Translations under genes and position numbers: made by a program | In this document: positions 61,871-64,000 of the stretch, one piece after another | Layout: each line of letters begins with the position of its first letter | How positions within the stretch are numbered: position 1 is the first letter of the stretch | Source: Odiellus spinosus | Lineage: Eukaryota > Arthropoda > Arachnida > Opiliones > Phalangiidae | Assembly (NCBI GenBank): GCA_963920705.1 | Contig: OY987228.1 | Location: 20,034,565-20,098,564, forward strand | Direction: 5' to 3' | Length of the DNA: 64,000 bases | The notes under the pieces: generated by a model | The model's database searches: none | Told to the model about the DNA's origin: nothing | What the model saw: only the letters and a program-made list of their open reading frames with translations

Positions 61871-63596
61871 ATGATGCTAGCGCGGATTTGCTTGAGCCGT
61901 CAGACGTGGGTTTTGGCTCGCGTTCTCCTCCTCGTCGCCGAATTGGGTCTTCTTTCGTCGGTCGAAGCCAATCGAGGATGTCCCGCTCGGACCTTGATTC
62001 GACCTTGCGTATGTCAGGAAAAAAACAAAGGTCTGGATATTTCGTGCGAGCACACGAGCCTTTCGCAGCTGCGGGAAGCCCTGGAACAGTTCGGTCAAAA
62101 GAAGGAGGCCATCCAATACCTAAAACTTCGAAACAACAATCTGAGCACGTTTCCGTCGTACTTGTTGGACGGCTTGGATATTCGGCACGTCATCACGCTG
62201 CATAGCAACATTTCGAGCATAGACGACACCGCTTTCCACGGGTTGGAAGACAAGATGGAGTCGCTCGATCTTTCCTCGAATTCTCTGGAGCAAGTCCCCT
62301 CTAAATCGCTGGAAATATTATCGGCACTCGTCTCGTTGAATCTCAACAGTAATCTAATCGAAATTTTGCAAGCGGGCGCCTTTAAAGGGCTCAGCTCGCT
62401 ACTACGCCTCAGTCTCTACGGAAATCGAATCAAGTTCATCGATAATCTGGCTTTCGTCGGTATCGGCGGGAACTTAACCAGACTTAACTTAGGTAGGTTT
62501 TAGCGCTCTATATATTCTTTCCCCTTTTCCAATTTATAGACTAGAATTTATCTTCCCCCAAAGTATATACGTTGAATAGAAAGCTGTTCTAATAAGCGCA
62601 CCTACGTAAGCGAAATTAAGCCAGCGTTTATAAATGGAATATTTAATATATCCTTCAGGCGGATGATACTCTATTCGTATATCGATCGTCTACGCTCCGT
62701 TATTCTAAGCGAAAGGGGTATAGAAAAGAAGTTAAACGCCTTTCCCACCGTATAGAACAAGCGTGTTCGCCCTAAATTCAATTCAATTCGGATTCTTAAT
62801 CGCTTTTTCACTTTTGTTCTCGCGATCATTATTTTCAAGGGGGTAACCAACTTACATCCGTACCGTCTCAGCCGTTGAGAAACTTGACCATCTTGCAAAG
62901 ACTCCAACTTCAGGAGAATAATATCGTCGCGGTTCTCCCGGAGGAGTTCAAAGGCATGGGAGAAGGTTTAGACGTTCTGAATTTAGCCACCAATCAACTA
63001 CGAGACCTACCAGCTAGAGCATTTTCCAGCCTTAAGATGCTCAGCTCGCTAGACCTGGAAGGAAACCTAATTCAAATCATTGATCCCCAAGTGTTTGCAG
63101 GAATCGAAGGTATATATTGTTTACGCGCGCTCTTAGGTACGTAGTTGTTAATCGTATATATATATACGTCACCGATTCCAAGGTACTTTGGAATGGCTAA
63201 AACTAGGAGACAATCGTTTGAACGAAGTGCCGACGTTGGCTTTGTCTAATCTTACCAAGCTAAGACAGTTGGATTTGAGAGGAAATAACATCTCCCAAGT
63301 GCCTGTAACAGCTTTTAAGCCCTACGGAAACAGTCTCAAATTCATTTACCTTCAGAAGAATTGGCAAGTTATAGCTTGAACTCTTCCATTTGCACGCCTA
63401 GACGTTCGTTAAACCTAAACCCCATATGAGCAAACTATCTCCTTCTAACGTTACAGCATCAGAGACATCGAGACTGGGGCGTTGGATATTTTAAATTCCG
63501 TCGAGTGGATGTATCTGCAGGAGAATCTGATGTCCAGCGCTCCACACGAGATTTTCTTTCCTATTGTCAAAACTCTTCAGGTTCTAGATCTTCACG
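61871..63596 (+). CDS. Secreted leucine-rich-repeat protein, 5' part
   Basis: Four coding exons: 61871-62492, 62840-63109, 63183-63363 and 63457-63596. They give 404 residues plus one base, and the gene runs past the window. The start is the first of two adjacent ATGs. The N-terminus is hydrophobic (ARVLLLVAELGLLSSVEA, a signal peptide). It is followed by a Cys-containing cap (CPARTLIRPCVCQ, then DISCEH), then about 13 LRRs of the LxxLxLxxNxL type, such as YLKLRNNNLSTFP, RLNLGGNQLTSVP and QLDLRGNNISQVP. The first two introns and the donor at 63597 are phase 1 after a Gly codon at the same repeat position (L-x-L-x-G), which suggests exon-wise repeat duplication. The intron at 63364-63456 needs a GC donor (G|GCAAGT) to keep the LRR register. 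Introns are 347, 73 and 93 bp. It resembles extracellular LRR adhesion or receptor proteins (chaoptin/slit-like); the exact family is not resolved. Confidence 0.9.
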
Positions 63597-64000
63597 GTAT
63601 ACCGACTTTATTCGAAAGAATAAGCCATTATTCGCGTTAGAACGGCGAATTTCACTTCTGGGCTAATCGCGGAGCGCTATTTACTTTTTTTTTTCTTTTC
63701 GCGGAGCTACAATCGAAGGCGAAAACACTTGCATGAGGTTAGCTGCTATTCATTGACGGCCGTTTCTATAATTTTACCTTTATATACGGCCCATCAGTAA
63801 TGGCACATCCAATTAGATCGCGCGATCTAACGAATTTGGTTTGAATTTTAGAACTTACAAAGCTAGATTGCGCTATCTGATGAGATAGGGGTAATTGTCA
63901 AATGGCGTAATTCTAGTGTTCAACTCTGAAGGTATATTCGTAATAACTTTACAATTCAGTGTGCCTTTTGACTTGGCATTTCGAAGACGCCGTTCTAACG
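63597..64000 (+). other. Start of a later LRR-gene intron
   Basis: Opens with a GTATAC donor after a phase-1 Gly codon. No further LRR exon is visible before the window ends, so this intron is longer than 404 bp. Confidence 0.6.

Noticed and set aside
61877..62346. Reverse and alternative-frame ORFs over LRR exon 1
   Set aside because: Shadows of the GC-richer coding exon of the LRR gene.

Overview
This is invertebrate animal nuclear DNA. It is AT-rich, has short GT-AG introns and a signal-peptide leucine-rich-repeat (LRR) gene, and is packed with small foldback transposons. The phylum cannot be fixed from the sequence; an arthropod or relative is a guess. I see no bacterial operons, rRNA, tRNA or CRISPR. 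Only two kinds of gene can be supported. One is a spliced 196-residue gene present twice, in the two arms of a large inverted repeat at the left end. The other is the 5' part of a secreted LRR protein gene that runs off the right end.

Layout. 1-5643: inverted repeat with arms of about 2.35-2.42 kb around an 873-bp spacer. Each arm carries the same three-exon gene, transcribed outward, with TATA box, consensus splice sites, stop and AATAAA. 5644-7830: decayed copies of a ~190-bp module that also sits in the arms, plus a LINE-like 3' tail. 7963-10345: AT-rich foldback element, a GCCCA-rich foldback and a 4 x 101-bp tandem array. 10346-41287: mostly noncoding DNA studded with MITE-like elements, often nested. 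41288-47828: a 7-bp tandem array, a local duplication, and an apparently perfect 14-bp satellite of about 429 copies (6,004 bp). 47829-61870: noncoding DNA with more foldback elements. 61871-63596: four exons of the LRR gene.

Mobile elements. Three families with unrelated sequence (A: CAGAAG ends; B: CAGAGGTAT ends; C: CAAGAAGG ends) all make 7-bp target duplications and have CA...TG termini, which suggests related transposases acting in trans. A second group (D, E, I, J) inserts at TTAA and begins with AG. A third group inserts at TA. No transposase or reverse transcriptase coding sequence is visible, so all are non-autonomous here.

The gene content does not form a pathway. The most unusual items are the palindromic gene pair, whose stop codon lies inside its own 38-bp inverted repeat, and the invariant 14-bp satellite. 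The satellite's unit length makes all three reverse frames open for about 2,000 codons; I regard those frames as non-coding.
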